Counted from the stretch's first letter, positions 1-9,918 are shown. The stretch: 64,000 nucleotides of DNA from JBJXFE01 sp046153875 (GCA_046153875.1 JBJXFE010000043.1:25327-89326), one strand, 5' to 3'. The notes: generated by a model from the letters alone, not told the origin. Numbers and translations are program-made.

Positions 1-1914
1 ATCCTCGCGGTGGTGCCCGGCGCCAACAGCCAGTGGCACGACACCGCCGTGGTCGGCAACTACGCCTACACGGTGAGCGAGGGCGGGCAGGGCATCCAGG
101 TCATCAACCTCTCGCAGGTGGACGCTGGCATCGTGACGCACGTCGGCAACGTCATGCAGGGGGGTCACTCGAGCACGCACACGCTGCTGCAGAACGCGGC
201 GTCGGGCCATGTCTATGTGTGCGGGGCGAACCTCGGCGGCGGGGGGCTCCTTCCCGTGTCCACCGCCAACCCCAACGCTCCGGTCTTCTCCGGCCCGGGG
301 TGGACGGATACGTACGTGCATGAGGCCTGGATCGAGACCTACACGTCCGGCCCGTACGCGGGCAAGGAGATCGCGTTCCTGTTCATCGGTGGCTCGGGGC
401 TGGCGTTCGTGGACGTGACCAACAAGAACGCCCCGATCGAACTGTACCAGAGCCCCACGGGAACCAACGGTCCGTACCCCGGCGAGAACTACAGCCACCA
501 GGGGTTCCTCTCCGCCGACAAGAAGTACCTCTACCACAACGATGAGATCGACGGGCCATCCGGCTCGAACCCAGTCCCGGCCATGCTGACCCGGGTGTTC
601 AACATCGAGAATCTCGCCAACCCGCGCCTCACCGCCGTCTTCACCAACGGCCTGCTCGCTGTGGACCACAACGAGTACGTCCACAACGGCTACCTCTACC
701 AGTCGAACTACCAGAGCGGGATGCGCGTATGGGACCTTTCCGAACCTCTCAGCCCGGTCGAGGTCGCCTATCTGGACACGTACCCGTCGAACAACAGCAA
801 CGGCTATGGCGGGAACTGGGGGAACTATCCGTTCTTCGCGAGCGGCACCATCGTTATGTCGGACAGGCAGAACGGCCTGTTCGTGCTGAAGGTCTCCCTC
901 CTGAAGCTCAACCCCGCCGCGACTCCGGCGGCGTTGACGCCGGGCCAGGCCACGCCGGTGACGGTGCAGGTGAGCGCCAAGGATGCCCAGGTCAATCCCG
1001 CGTCGGTCCGCATGCACGTGAGCGTGAACGGCGGTTCGTTCTCGCCCATCGCGATGAGCAGCGCGGGCGGCGGCGCCTACACGGCGAGCATCCCGACGAA
1101 GAGCTGCAACGATCGCGTGCGCTACTACTTCTCGGCGGACACCACCGACGCCGTGCCGCGCACGTTCACGGCGCCGCTGACGGCCCCGGCCGCCTTCTAT
1201 TCGGCGACAGCGCAGTCCGGTCAGACGACGGTGTTCTCCGACAACTTCCAGAGCGACACGGGCTGGACCGTCGCCAACACGGCGGTCACCGCGGGCGCCT
1301 GGGCCCGCGCCGTCCCCGCTGCCAACGGCGGCCAGGGCTCCGCGATCGGGGATGCGGACGGATCGGGGATGGCCTATGTCACCGGCAACGGCGCCAACGA
1401 GGACCTCGACGGCGGGCCGACGCGCCTGCTTTCGCCGCTCTTTGACCTCTCGGGCGCGCCCGAGGCCGTGGTGACCTACAGCCGCTGGGTGATCAGCGTC
1501 ATCGGCACCACCGACACCCTCGTCACCGAGGTTTCCAACAACAACGGCACGACCTGGACCCAGGTCGAGAGCCTCGGCCCGTCCTCGGGCGGTTGGCAGC
1601 CCAAGTCGTTCCGCGTGGCCGACTACGTCGCGCCGACGGCCCAGGTCCGGGTCCGATATTCGATCTCGGACACGGGCACGCCGGCGTCGCAGACCGAGGC
1701 GGGGATCGACGCGTTCTCGATCACGTCGCCCGACTGCGGCTCGACGTGCTACGCGGACTGCAACGAGAGCGGCAACCTCACCGTGGCCGACTTCGGCTGC
1801 TTCCAGGGCAAGTACGTCCTGGGGGACCTGTACGCCGACTGCAACGCCAGCGGTACGCTGACCGTGGCGGACTTCGGTTGCTTCCAGGGCCAGTACGTCC
1901 TCGGGTGCCCGTGA
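1..1914 (+). CDS. Choice-of-anchor B family protein with GC-type dockerin tail (5' truncated)
   Basis: The frame is open from the first base, so the N-terminus and any signal peptide lie outside the window. Roughly residues 1-300 carry spaced motifs (WHD, SHQGFL, DHNEYV, SNYQSGMRVWDL) that I recognise from the choice-of-anchor B family, a beta-propeller-like surface module. About residues 305-400 form an Ig-like beta domain and 405-575 a jelly-roll-like region (GWTV ... DLDGGPTRLLSP); both recur in the subtilase at 4938-8111. The last ~55 residues are two GC-type dockerin repeats (ADCNASGTLTVADFGCFQG pattern) ending in CP. It is probably secreted and anchored to a surface scaffold or other partner through the dockerin. 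Family assignment is good; substrate and partner are unknown. Confidence 0.85.
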   Translation: MLAVVPGANSQWHDTAVVGNYAYTVSEGGQGIQVINLSQVDAGIVTHVGNVMQGGHSSTHTLLQNAASGHVYVCGANLGGGGLLPVSTANPNAPVFSGPGWTDTYVHEAWIETYTSGPYAGKEIAFLFIGGSGLAFVDVTNKNAPIELYQSPTGTNGPYPGENYSHQGFLSADKKYLYHNDEIDGPSGSNPVPAMLTRVFNIENLANPRLTAVFTNGLLAVDHNEYVHNGYLYQSNYQSGMRVWDLSEPLSPVEVAYLDTYPSNNSNGYGGNWGNYPFFASGTIVMSDRQNGLFVLKVSLLKLNPAATPAALTPGQATPVTVQVSAKDAQVNPASVRMHVSVNGGSFSPIAMSSAGGGAYTASIPTKSCNDRVRYYFSADTTDAVPRTFTAPLTAPAAFYSATAQSGQTTVFSDNFQSDTGWTVANTAVTAGAWARAVPAANGGQGSAIGDADGSGMAYVTGNGANEDLDGGPTRLLSPLFDLSGAPEAVVTYSRWVISVIGTTDTLVTEVSNNNGTTWTQVESLGPSSGGWQPKSFRVADYVAPTAQVRVRYSISDTGTPASQTEAGIDAFSITSPDCGSTCYADCNESGNLTVADFGCFQGKYVLGDLYADCNASGTLTVADFGCFQGQYVLGCP

Positions 1915-1967
1915 CCGGGGGGCCGGCCCCCGGGGCGGCCAAGTGTGTTGAAACGGCGTAATGACCG

Positions 1968-1995
1968 ACCCAGGGACCCGTGTCCCTGGGTTTTT
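1968..1995 (+). terminator. Rho-independent terminator
   Basis: A perfect 10-bp stem (ACCCAGGGAC / GTCCCTGGGT) with a four-base loop runs into five T residues, 54 bases after the stop of the first dockerin protein. Confidence 0.9.
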
Positions 1996-2355
1996 CGTTA
2001 CGAGAAGCATGTCCACCCCGCCGAGCGTGCCGAGCAGCGGCGCGCCCGTCGGGTGACTGATAGGGTCTTCGGTCGACCGTCGGCCCGGCGGTCTGGGCAG
2101 GATGTCGCAAGGCCAACGACGGGGTGGCATGTACACGAGATGCCCCCATCTCGCGCGTGCCGCCGCGGACCCCGCTGAACGGTGGGTCGTTGCGCATTTG
2201 CCCTGTTGCCGGGGTCGGGTTTCGTGTAAGCTAGGGAACAGGTTTGTTCAGGCTCGCGCATACGCCGGGCCGCGGTGAGCCGTGGAGGGTGTCCCTGTCT
2301 AGCAGGGGCTCGTGTCCGCAACGGATTCTCGGGACAACACAGAAAGGGTTGAAGC
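1996..2355. other. Intergenic region before the first subtilase
   Basis: No gene is visible. A weak promoter-like pair lies at 2206-2232 (TTGCCG, 15-nt spacer, TAAGCT), and GAAAGGG at 2341-2347 can serve as ribosome binding site for the gene at 2356. Confidence 0.35.
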
Positions 2356-4659
2356 ATGCATCGGAACGGACTGGGGAGGATGACGGTGGCGCTGGCGGTG
2401 TGCGCGGGTACGGCGTTGTCCGCGTATGCGGATCGGGCGGTGGTGCCCGCGTCGGCGCGGACGCTCTCGGTGCCCGGCTCGGCGATGACGATCGCGACGT
2501 GGAACGATCGCGGCACCCCGATGACGGCGGTCAGCCTGAACGGCGGCGCGTTCGCCGCGATGCAGGCGGCGGACTACCGCATCAAGCTGACGTACTACCC
2601 GTTCGATCCGCTCAAGGGCACGCCCGCCGTCCCGACGGCGCTGACGGCCGGACCCGAGAACGAGCTGTTCCTGGTGCAGTCGTGGGCGGCGCCGATCCAG
2701 CCGATGCAGGAGGCCATCCAGGCCGCCGGCGGCACGATCGAGCGCTACGTCGCCGACTGGACCCTCGTGGTCCGCCTCACGCCGGAGGCGAAGGCCGCGG
2801 TGCAGAACCTGCCGTTCGTCCGCTGGGTCGGCGCGTACCACCCCGCGTACCGGGTTGACCAGGACACGCTGAGCGCGCTCGCGTCGGTGAGCGACGCGCC
2901 CGCGCGCTACTCGATCGAGACCATGCGCTCCGGACCGCAGCAGCAGCAGGCCCTGAAGGCGATGATCGAGTCGATGGCGGGTGCCTCGGTCAACGTGATG
3001 ACGCTCGATCAGTACCGCATGGAGGCGACACTGACGCCCGCTCAGCTGCTGGCGGTCGTCCACCGCAACGAGGTCAACTTCATCGATCCGTGGCGCGGCC
3101 CGGGCGGGACGGACATGAACCTGATCCGCCAGCAGGGCGGGGCGGTCCCGACGCTCTCGACGGCGCCGGCGCCGGGCCCGTTCACCGGGCAGGGAGTGCG
3201 CGGCGAGATCTTCGACACCGAGGTGACGGGGGCGCACCCGCAGTGGGCCGGCCAGGCGCCGCTGATCCACGGCGTCAACGGTAACTCGGGTACCCACGGC
3301 TCGAGCTGCTACGGCATCAACTTCGCCACCGGCACAGGCGACGCGAACGCGACGGGCATGTGCCCGCAGCGCGAACAGGGCATCTTCTTCCATTACCCAC
3401 AGGTCACCAGCTTCGGCGGCGCTCAGACCCGCTTGGCCACGAACACCCAGCTCGTGGATCCGCTGGGCAACCTCCGCGGCCACTACCAGACCAGCTCGGT
3501 CGGCAACGCTCAGATCACGACGTACTCGACCATCTCCGCCGAGACGGACAACTACCTGTTCCTGGTTGACCTGCTCAGCTGCCAGAGCCAGAGCAACACC
3601 GGCAACATGACGTCGCGCCCCGAGGCATGGGCCAAGAACATCCTCTCGGTCGGCGGCGTCACCACGAACGAGACGCTGGTCTGGACGAGCCACACGTCGT
3701 CGGGGGCGAGCTTCGGCCCCGCGAGCGACGCGCGCGTCAAGCCCGATCTCTGCCACAGCTACCTGCAGATCTACACGACGACCGCCGGCGTCGCCTATAC
3801 GCAGTTCAGCGGAACGTCGGGGGCGACCCCCATTACCGCCGGGCACTTCGGGCTGCTCCACCAGATGTGGCACGCGGGCGTGTTCCCCGGCCACGGCGGG
3901 GCCCCGGGCACGACGGTGTTCGGTGATACTCCCAAGTCCTCGACGTCCAAGGCGCTCATGGTCAACCAGGCGCACCAGTACAACTGGCTGGCGGGCGGAT
4001 CGAACGTCAACCTCACCCGGGCACGCCAAGGCTGGGGCGTGGCGCACCTGGCCAACCTCTACAACATCCGCAGCAAGACGTTCATCGTCAATGAAACCGA
4101 CGTGCTCACGGCCCTCCAGACCAAGGCCTACACGGTGGTGGTCGCCGCGGGCGAGCCGGCGCTCAAGGTCACGATGGTCTACAAGGACCCCCAGGGCAAC
4201 CCGGCGGTCCAGGCCCAGCACCGCATCAACAACGTGGACCTCAAGGTCACGTCGCCCGCGGGCGCCGTCTACTGGGGCAACAACGGCATGACCGGGTCGC
4301 TCTGGACGGTCGTTGGCGGCGCCGCCAACGTCAAGGACACTGTCGAGAACGTCTTCGTCCAGAACCCCGCGGCGGGATCGTGGACCGTCGAGGTGATCGC
4401 GGCCGAGGTCGTCGCGGACGGCAACCCCGCCACGGCCGGCGTGAACGACGTGAAGTACGGGCTGGTCGTCGGCGGAGCGACCGAGGCCAGTTGCTACGCG
4501 GACTGCAACCTGAGCGGCAGCCTCACGGTCGCCGACTTCGGCTGCTTCCAGGGCAAGTACGTCCTGGGCGACATGTACGCCGACTGCAACGCGAGCGGCA
4601 CGCTCACCGTCGCCGACTTCGGCTGCTACCAGGGGCTGTATGTCGTCGGTTGCCCGTAA
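2356..4659 (+). CDS. Secreted S8 family serine peptidase (subtilase) with GC-type dockerin
   Basis: This 767-residue protein starts with a signal peptide (MHRNGLGRM, a hydrophobic stretch, cleavage near AYA-D). Residues ~70-220 resemble a protease propeptide or inhibitor I9-like region and match the paralogue at 4938-8111 (FVRWVGAYHPAYR versus FVRWVGPYHTAYR). The S8 catalytic set is visible in order: Asp in GEIFDTEVT, His in THGSSCYGI and Ser in FSGTSGATP. A C-terminal beta domain of P/homoB type follows (~560-700), then two GC-type dockerin repeats ending in CP. It is likely an extracellular or cell-surface endopeptidase. The flanking terminators suggest it is transcribed alone. It lacks the jelly-roll module of its paralogue. 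Confidence 0.9.
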   Translation: MHRNGLGRMTVALAVCAGTALSAYADRAVVPASARTLSVPGSAMTIATWNDRGTPMTAVSLNGGAFAAMQAADYRIKLTYYPFDPLKGTPAVPTALTAGPENELFLVQSWAAPIQPMQEAIQAAGGTIERYVADWTLVVRLTPEAKAAVQNLPFVRWVGAYHPAYRVDQDTLSALASVSDAPARYSIETMRSGPQQQQALKAMIESMAGASVNVMTLDQYRMEATLTPAQLLAVVHRNEVNFIDPWRGPGGTDMNLIRQQGGAVPTLSTAPAPGPFTGQGVRGEIFDTEVTGAHPQWAGQAPLIHGVNGNSGTHGSSCYGINFATGTGDANATGMCPQREQGIFFHYPQVTSFGGAQTRLATNTQLVDPLGNLRGHYQTSSVGNAQITTYSTISAETDNYLFLVDLLSCQSQSNTGNMTSRPEAWAKNILSVGGVTTNETLVWTSHTSSGASFGPASDARVKPDLCHSYLQIYTTTAGVAYTQFSGTSGATPITAGHFGLLHQMWHAGVFPGHGGAPGTTVFGDTPKSSTSKALMVNQAHQYNWLAGGSNVNLTRARQGWGVAHLANLYNIRSKTFIVNETDVLTALQTKAYTVVVAAGEPALKVTMVYKDPQGNPAVQAQHRINNVDLKVTSPAGAVYWGNNGMTGSLWTVVGGAANVKDTVENVFVQNPAAGSWTVEVIAAEVVADGNPATAGVNDVKYGLVVGGATEASCYADCNLSGSLTVADFGCFQGKYVLGDMYADCNASGTLTVADFGCYQGLYVVGCP

Positions 4660-4710
4660 TCGGACCTTGCCCGGGGCTCTGACCGCCGGCGGGTGAACGC
4701 ATCGTGAACG

Positions 4711-4742
4711 AAGGGCCGCCCCGCGACGGGGCGGCCCTTTTT
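4711..4742 (+). terminator. Rho-independent terminator
   Basis: A 12-bp GC-rich perfect stem (AGGGCCGCCCCG / CGGGGCGGCCCT) with loop CGA is followed by five T residues. Confidence 0.93.
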
Positions 4743-4831
4743 CGTGCCCGGCTTGCGGGCCCGACCGCGCGAAACAGCCCGCCCCTGGAACCTCACCCGG
4801 GCAGCGCCGGCAGGAAAGACCGGCCCGGGGG

Positions 4832-4859
4832 TTGACCGGACCGCTACGCGCGGTAGCTT
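4832..4859 (+). promoter_or_regulatory. Candidate sigma-70-type promoter of the second subtilase
   Basis: TTGACC and TAGCTT are separated by 16 nt. Transcription would begin near 4866, leaving a leader of about 70 nt and supporting the ATG at 4938 over the in-frame ATG at 4872. Confidence 0.5.
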
Positions 4860-4937
4860 TAGTCGGAGGGGATGGCGATCGGGGCGGGCCGCCGGCGGCG
4901 GCCGCGCGCACGTTGTGGGGACATCACGGAGATCGGT

Positions 4938-7900
4938 ATGAACCGTTCCACGCGAGGCGGCGGGATTGTGGCGGCGGGCGTGTTGGCGGTTGCGGCGGGG
5001 CTGGCCTCCGCGGCCGGGGCAACGGGCGAGGAGGCACCGATCCGAAACAAGGCAGGCGACTCCCCGGCGGGCCGCGTGGTCAAGGCGCGCACGATCGCGA
5101 TGCCGGGGTCCGCGGCGATCGTGCGTTTGTGGGACGAGGTCGCGCCGTCCGGGGCCGTCACACACTGGCACGCCGTGAGCACCGACGGGCGTGCGTTTTC
5201 TCGCGCGATCCCGACGACGTACGAGGTTCGGCTGCGCTACGCCGATTTCGACCCTCTGGCGACAACGCCGGTTGTCGCCCAAGGGCTCGTCGCGCCCGCG
5301 GAGACCCGCTCGTACCTTGTGCAGTTCGTCGCCCCGCCGATCGAGCCCATGCGCGACGGCGTGCGTGCCCTCGGCGGGACGGTCCACCGATTCCTGACGG
5401 ACCACACGCACATCGTGCACCTGCCGCCCGGCGCGGCGGCGAAGGTCGCGGCGCTCCCGTTCGTCCGCTGGGTCGGCCCGTACCACACCGCGTACCGGCT
5501 GGAGGAGTCGATCCTGGCCGACGCCGTCGCCGGGGCCGACGCTCCGCGTCCGGAGCGGTTCCTGATCGAGATGCTCGAACGCGGCCCCGCGGCGCAGGAA
5601 GCCGTCGCGGCGCGTGTCCGCGCCCTGGGCGGCGAGGTCAACCTGATGCTGCCGCAGGGATTCCGGATCGAGGCGACCATGCCGCTCGAAACCCTGCTCC
5701 ACATCGCGGCGATGGACCAGGTGCTCTTCGTCGGCCGCTGGGGACCGCCGGGCGAAGACATGAACATCGCGCGGCAGATCGGCGGCGCCGAAGCGCTCGA
5801 GGCCGCGCACGGATACACCGGGCAGGGCGTGCGCGCCGAGGTGATGGACAGCGGCATCCGCGCCACCCACGTCGCCTTCCAGACGCCCGCGGCGCTGATC
5901 CACGGCACGAACAACCTCGATTTCTCGCACGGCACCTGCGTGTACGGCATCGTCTTCGGGTCCGGCGTGGGCAACCCATCCGCGCGCGGCATGCTCGCGG
6001 GGCGGGAGCAGGGGATCTTCTCGTCGTTCTATGGGCTGACGAACCGGTACACGCACTCGCAGGAGCTGGTGGCGTCGGGCGGGGCGTACCGTGCCGTGTT
6101 CCAGACCAACAGCTGGGGCAGCGCGCAGGGCACGACCTACACCCCGGTCACCGCCGAGATGGACGACATCATCTTCGACCTGGACCTGCTGATCACGCAG
6201 AGCCAGAGCAACACGGGCAACCAGCAGTCGCGCCCCCAGGCGTGGGCCAAGAACATCGTGTCGATCGGCGGGGTGGTCCACAAGAACACGCTCGCCCGCG
6301 CCGACGACCTCTGGCAGGGCGCGAGCATCGGGCCGGCCGCCGACGGGCGCGTCAAGCCCGACCTGACCCACTTCTATGACCTCATCGCCTGCACGGGCAG
6401 CGCGAGCGACACGGCGTACGTGACCGACTTCGGCGGCACCAGCGGCGCGACACCCATCGTGGCCGGGCACTTCGGGCTCTTGTTCCAGATGTGGCACGAG
6501 GGCGCGTTCGCGGGGTTCGGCGGGGGCTCGACGGTGTTCAACAGCCGCCCGCGGTTCAGCACCGCCAAGGCCGTGATGATCAACACCGCGTACCAGTACC
6601 CGTTCACGATGCCGACGGCGAACCTGTCGCGCGTGAAGCAGGGCTGGGGGATGCCCGACCTCGCCCGCCTCGACGCGTTCCGCGACCAGACGTTCATCGT
6701 CAACGAGACGGACCTCGTGACGCCCGGGGGCGCGCGGGGGTACGTCCTGGCCGTCGCGCCGGGCACCGAGGTGCTCAAGATCACGATGACCTACGCCGAC
6801 CCGCAAGGAACAACGTCCGCCAGCCAGCACCGGATCAACGACCTGTCGCTGCGGGCCACGTCGCCCTCGGGAGTGGTGTACTGGGGGAACAACGGGCTGC
6901 TCGACGGCGTGTGGTCCGTGGCCGCGGGGCAGAGCAACACGAAGGACACGGTCGAGAACGTGTTCATCCCGCTGCCGGCCCCCGGGAACTGGCTCGTCGA
7001 GGTCCTGGGCGATCAGATCGTGCAGGACGGTCATGTGCAGACGCCGGCGCTGGACGCGGACTTCGCGCTGGTCGCGCACCCCGTCGAGCTCCAACTGCCC
7101 GTGGAGATCGCGCTCCCCAACGGGGCGCCGACGCTGCTCGCGCCCGGAACGCCAGCGGTGATCGACGTGGAGGTGACGCCCGGGTTCCAGACGCCCGCGC
7201 CCGCGACGGCCAGGCTGTTCTACCGAGCCTCCGGGGCCGGCGCGTTCACGGAGTCACCGCTGACGCACGCGGGCGGGACGAGCTATACCGCCACGCTCCC
7301 GCCGTTTGCGTGCGGGCAGACGCCGAACTATTACTTCAGTGCCGCGGGCGACGGAGGCGGGACCGTCACCCTGCCCACCGGGGCGCCATTGCAGTTCTAC
7401 GCCGCCGAGGTCGGGACGATCCTCACCCTGCACCAGCACAACTTCGAGCAGGACCCGGGTTGGACGGTGGAGAACACACTGGTCCAGGACGGCCCGTGGG
7501 AGCGCGGCACGCCCGCGGGCGGCGGCGGGCTCGGCGACCCGCCCACGGACTACGACGGCTCCGGCCAGTGCTGGGTGACGGGCCTGGCCGCGGCGTCGGA
7601 CGTGGACGGCGGGCCCACGGTGCTGACCTCCCCCGTGTTCAACCTCACCGGAGTACCGCTGGCGACGGTGCGCTTCGCGCGCTGGATGTACACGAACGAG
7701 CCGACGACCTCGGACAACCTCGTCGTCGAGATCTCCAACAACGGTGGGGCGTCGTGGCAGACCGTCGAGTCGATCGGCGGCGCGATCCAGGAGTGGAAGA
7801 TCAAGTTCTTCCGCGTGTCGGACCACTTCACCCCCAACGCCAATGTTCGCCTGCGGTTCTCCGTCAAGGATGACCCGCTCAACTCGCTCACCGAAGCGGC

Positions 7901-8111
7901 GATCGACGACTTCCGGATCACCACCTTCTCATGCACCAACATCTGCTACCCGGACTGCAACGCCAGCGGCAACCTCACCGTCGCCGACTTCGGGTGCTTC
8001 CAGGGCAAGTACGTGCTGGGGGACCCTTACGCCGACTGCAACAACAGCGGAACGCTCACCGTCGCCGACTTCGGGTGCTACCAGGGGCGGTACGTCCTCG
8101 GATGTCCGTGA
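4938..8111 (+). CDS. Large secreted S8 subtilase with jelly-roll and GC-type dockerin domains
   Basis: About 1,057 residues from ATG 4938. That start is preferred because GGAG lies just upstream and a clean signal peptide follows (MNRSTRGGG, then an Ala/Val core ending ASA). Order: propeptide-like region; S8 domain with Asp in VMDSGIRATH, His in FSHGTCVYGI and Ser in GGTSGATP; P-domain-like beta region; Ig-like domain; jelly-roll-like module (GWTVENTLV, DVDGGPTVLTSP) shared with the protein at 1-1914; two dockerin repeats ending in CP. It is a paralogue of the preceding subtilase with two extra adhesive domains. Likely role: extracellular protein degradation anchored through the dockerin. The substrate is unknown. 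Confidence 0.9.
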   Translation: MNRSTRGGGIVAAGVLAVAAGLASAAGATGEEAPIRNKAGDSPAGRVVKARTIAMPGSAAIVRLWDEVAPSGAVTHWHAVSTDGRAFSRAIPTTYEVRLRYADFDPLATTPVVAQGLVAPAETRSYLVQFVAPPIEPMRDGVRALGGTVHRFLTDHTHIVHLPPGAAAKVAALPFVRWVGPYHTAYRLEESILADAVAGADAPRPERFLIEMLERGPAAQEAVAARVRALGGEVNLMLPQGFRIEATMPLETLLHIAAMDQVLFVGRWGPPGEDMNIARQIGGAEALEAAHGYTGQGVRAEVMDSGIRATHVAFQTPAALIHGTNNLDFSHGTCVYGIVFGSGVGNPSARGMLAGREQGIFSSFYGLTNRYTHSQELVASGGAYRAVFQTNSWGSAQGTTYTPVTAEMDDIIFDLDLLITQSQSNTGNQQSRPQAWAKNIVSIGGVVHKNTLARADDLWQGASIGPAADGRVKPDLTHFYDLIACTGSASDTAYVTDFGGTSGATPIVAGHFGLLFQMWHEGAFAGFGGGSTVFNSRPRFSTAKAVMINTAYQYPFTMPTANLSRVKQGWGMPDLARLDAFRDQTFIVNETDLVTPGGARGYVLAVAPGTEVLKITMTYADPQGTTSASQHRINDLSLRATSPSGVVYWGNNGLLDGVWSVAAGQSNTKDTVENVFIPLPAPGNWLVEVLGDQIVQDGHVQTPALDADFALVAHPVELQLPVEIALPNGAPTLLAPGTPAVIDVEVTPGFQTPAPATARLFYRASGAGAFTESPLTHAGGTSYTATLPPFACGQTPNYYFSAAGDGGGTVTLPTGAPLQFYAAEVGTILTLHQHNFEQDPGWTVENTLVQDGPWERGTPAGGGGLGDPPTDYDGSGQCWVTGLAAASDVDGGPTVLTSPVFNLTGVPLATVRFARWMYTNEPTTSDNLVVEISNNGGASWQTVESIGGAIQEWKIKFFRVSDHFTPNANVRLRFSVKDDPLNSLTEAAIDDFRITTFSCTNICYPDCNASGNLTVADFGCFQGKYVLGDPYADCNNSGTLTVADFGCYQGRYVLGCP

Positions 8112-8547
8112 ACGGCAGGGTTGGCCAATCCTGAGGCGCCCATAATCGCGCGCAAGTGCGCGACGACCTCAGCCGCTCGGCAGACGGTCCGCGGCGGTTC
8201 GGGCAACTTTTGGCCCGATGATCCGGGGCACGAATCAGACAGGCTTCTGTTGGGTACCTGGTTGTTGCGGCGGCGCGACACGCCCCACAAATCACGATCT
8301 CGATGACGAGATTTTGCTTGCGGTATTTGTGCCGCGCGTGTAGTCTGGGAGGCGCAGGGGAGTTACCGCTCGTGTTCTGGTGCGGGCGGTGTGTTCGCCG
8401 GTTTCGACCGGTGAGGAGCAATGGGCCGCCGGGCGTCGGCGGTGGGAAGGGATACGAGGTTCCAAACAGGGTGGCGGGAGGCGCTGACGCCGCGCTCCGC
8501 CGGTGTCCCGGTGAGGAACAGGAATCCGAGAAAGAAGGAGACGGTTC
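8112..8547. other. Intergenic region between dockerin genes
   Basis: No gene is visible. There is a weak promoter-like pair at 8318-8346 (TTGCGG, 17-nt spacer, TAGTCT). AAGGAGA about 10 nt before the ATG at 8548 is a good ribosome binding site. Unlike its neighbours, the upstream gene has no convincing terminator here. Confidence 0.35.
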
Positions 8548-9798
8548 ATGCGAGGGAAGACGTGGGCAATGGCGGTGTGCGTGGGTACATGTCTGAGCGT
8601 GTCGGCGGCGATGGCCGGCCCGGTCCCGGGTCTGGGACGGGTCACGGCGTCCCCGCCCGGATCGCAGGACGGGCCCGAGTTCGTCAGCCTGTCGAACAAC
8701 CTCGCGGGCGACGGTCGCCTGGTGGTGAATCCCGACACGTTCGGCGGCGTCACGGTCTGGGGTTGGCCCGACAACTTCGACTTCTATGACCCGGCGGGCG
8801 CCCCGCCGCTGGCCAGCCCGTCGTTCGCGTCGTCGCTGTTCCTCTACGCGGGAACGGTGGCGGCCGGCGATCGCATGGTGCTCGGCGCTGCGGGACGCAA
8901 CCTGGCGACGACGTACTTCGGGTCCTATGTCGCGACGATCACGGGCGCGCTCGTCGCGAGCGATGCCGACGGCGACACCGTGAACGATACGGCGGACAGC
9001 GCCTTCACGGTCACGGGCGGCACGAACGTCGTCATGAACCTGGGTGTGGCGCTGAAGCAGCGCGTGTTCAAGCCGGCCGCCGGCTCGTCGGTGGCGCGGT
9101 TCCGCCAGCGGTGGACGATCACGAACAACGCCGCCGCGGCGGCCAGCTTCAGGGTCCAGCGTCACTTGGACGCGGACATGCTCTACATCGACGCGACGGC
9201 CGAGGACGTCTCGGGCAGCATCGACGCCCCGGGCTGCAACCCGATCAACCCCTATCAGCGCGACGAGACCGCGGGCGTGCCCACGCCGGGCACCACGGCC
9301 ATCATCGGCTTGGTCACCACCACCCCGGGCGGGTCGTACTACGCCGGCAAGTCCGGGTTCGATCCGGACGGCGCCGCCGGGCCCGATCCCGCGATGGCGT
9401 TCGGGACCGACTTCCAGATCTGGAACAACTACGGCCTCCCGACCTCGTGGAAGAACCACACCGCGGGCGTCGGCAACTCTCCCCTGGCGGGCGAGCTCCC
9501 CGGCACGCAGCCGGTGGGAAGCCTGACGCCGTTCGACTCGTTCATCGGGTATGAGTGGAACGTGAACCTCGCCCCCGGCGCGAGCATCACGATCGAGACG
9601 ACGCAGGTGTACGGGGCGAAGACGTCCTTCTGCTACCCCGACGCCAACTGCAGCGGATCCCTGACGGTCGCCGACTTCGGCGCCTTCCAGGGCCAGTACG
9701 TCCTGGGCAACCTCTACGCCGACTGCAACAACAGCGGCGGGCTGTCCGTCGCGGACTTCGGGTGCTTCCAAGGCGCGTACGTCCTGGGCTGCCCGTAA
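8548..9798 (+). CDS. Secreted protein of unknown function with GC-type dockerin
   Basis: 416 residues. A signal peptide (MRGKTWAMAV ... AAMAG) precedes a ~335-residue beta-rich domain that I cannot assign to a family, followed by two dockerin repeats. The first repeat is unusual: it reads DANCSG and FGAFQG where the consensus is DCNxSG and FGCFQG, so both conserved cysteines of that repeat are replaced by alanine together. The second repeat is canonical. This is the last member of a run of four dockerin-tailed genes on the same strand. The export and anchoring prediction is firm; the catalytic or binding role is unknown. Confidence 0.8.
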   Translation: MRGKTWAMAVCVGTCLSVSAAMAGPVPGLGRVTASPPGSQDGPEFVSLSNNLAGDGRLVVNPDTFGGVTVWGWPDNFDFYDPAGAPPLASPSFASSLFLYAGTVAAGDRMVLGAAGRNLATTYFGSYVATITGALVASDADGDTVNDTADSAFTVTGGTNVVMNLGVALKQRVFKPAAGSSVARFRQRWTITNNAAAAASFRVQRHLDADMLYIDATAEDVSGSIDAPGCNPINPYQRDETAGVPTPGTTAIIGLVTTTPGGSYYAGKSGFDPDGAAGPDPAMAFGTDFQIWNNYGLPTSWKNHTAGVGNSPLAGELPGTQPVGSLTPFDSFIGYEWNVNLAPGASITIETTQVYGAKTSFCYPDANCSGSLTVADFGAFQGQYVLGNLYADCNNSGGLSVADFGCFQGAYVLGCP

Positions 9799-9850
9799 TC
9801 GGGTGATGGTGTTCTCTCCGCGCCGCGGAGAGAAGCGCAGACGTGAACCG

Positions 9851-9884
9851 AAGCCCAGGGGCGGGTGCCCTTGGGCTTTTTTTT
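9851..9884 (+). terminator. Rho-independent terminator
   Basis: A 12-bp stem (AAGCCCAGGGGC / GCCCTTGGGCTT, one G-U pair) with a 4-nt loop runs into eight T residues. It lies between two convergent genes. Confidence 0.93.
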
Positions 9885-9918
9885 CCGGACGACCCGACTC
9901 GTCACGCGGGCCGCGGCG

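Noticed and set aside
4872..4937. Upstream ATG for the second subtilase
   Set aside because: It lies only a few bases from the predicted transcript start, and the added residues are Arg-rich and precede a complete signal peptide.
2299..7094. Two long minus-strand frames opposite the subtilases (870 and 822 codons)
   Set aside because: These mirror the plus-strand genes with signal peptides, catalytic triads and dockerins; the antisense products are low-complexity.
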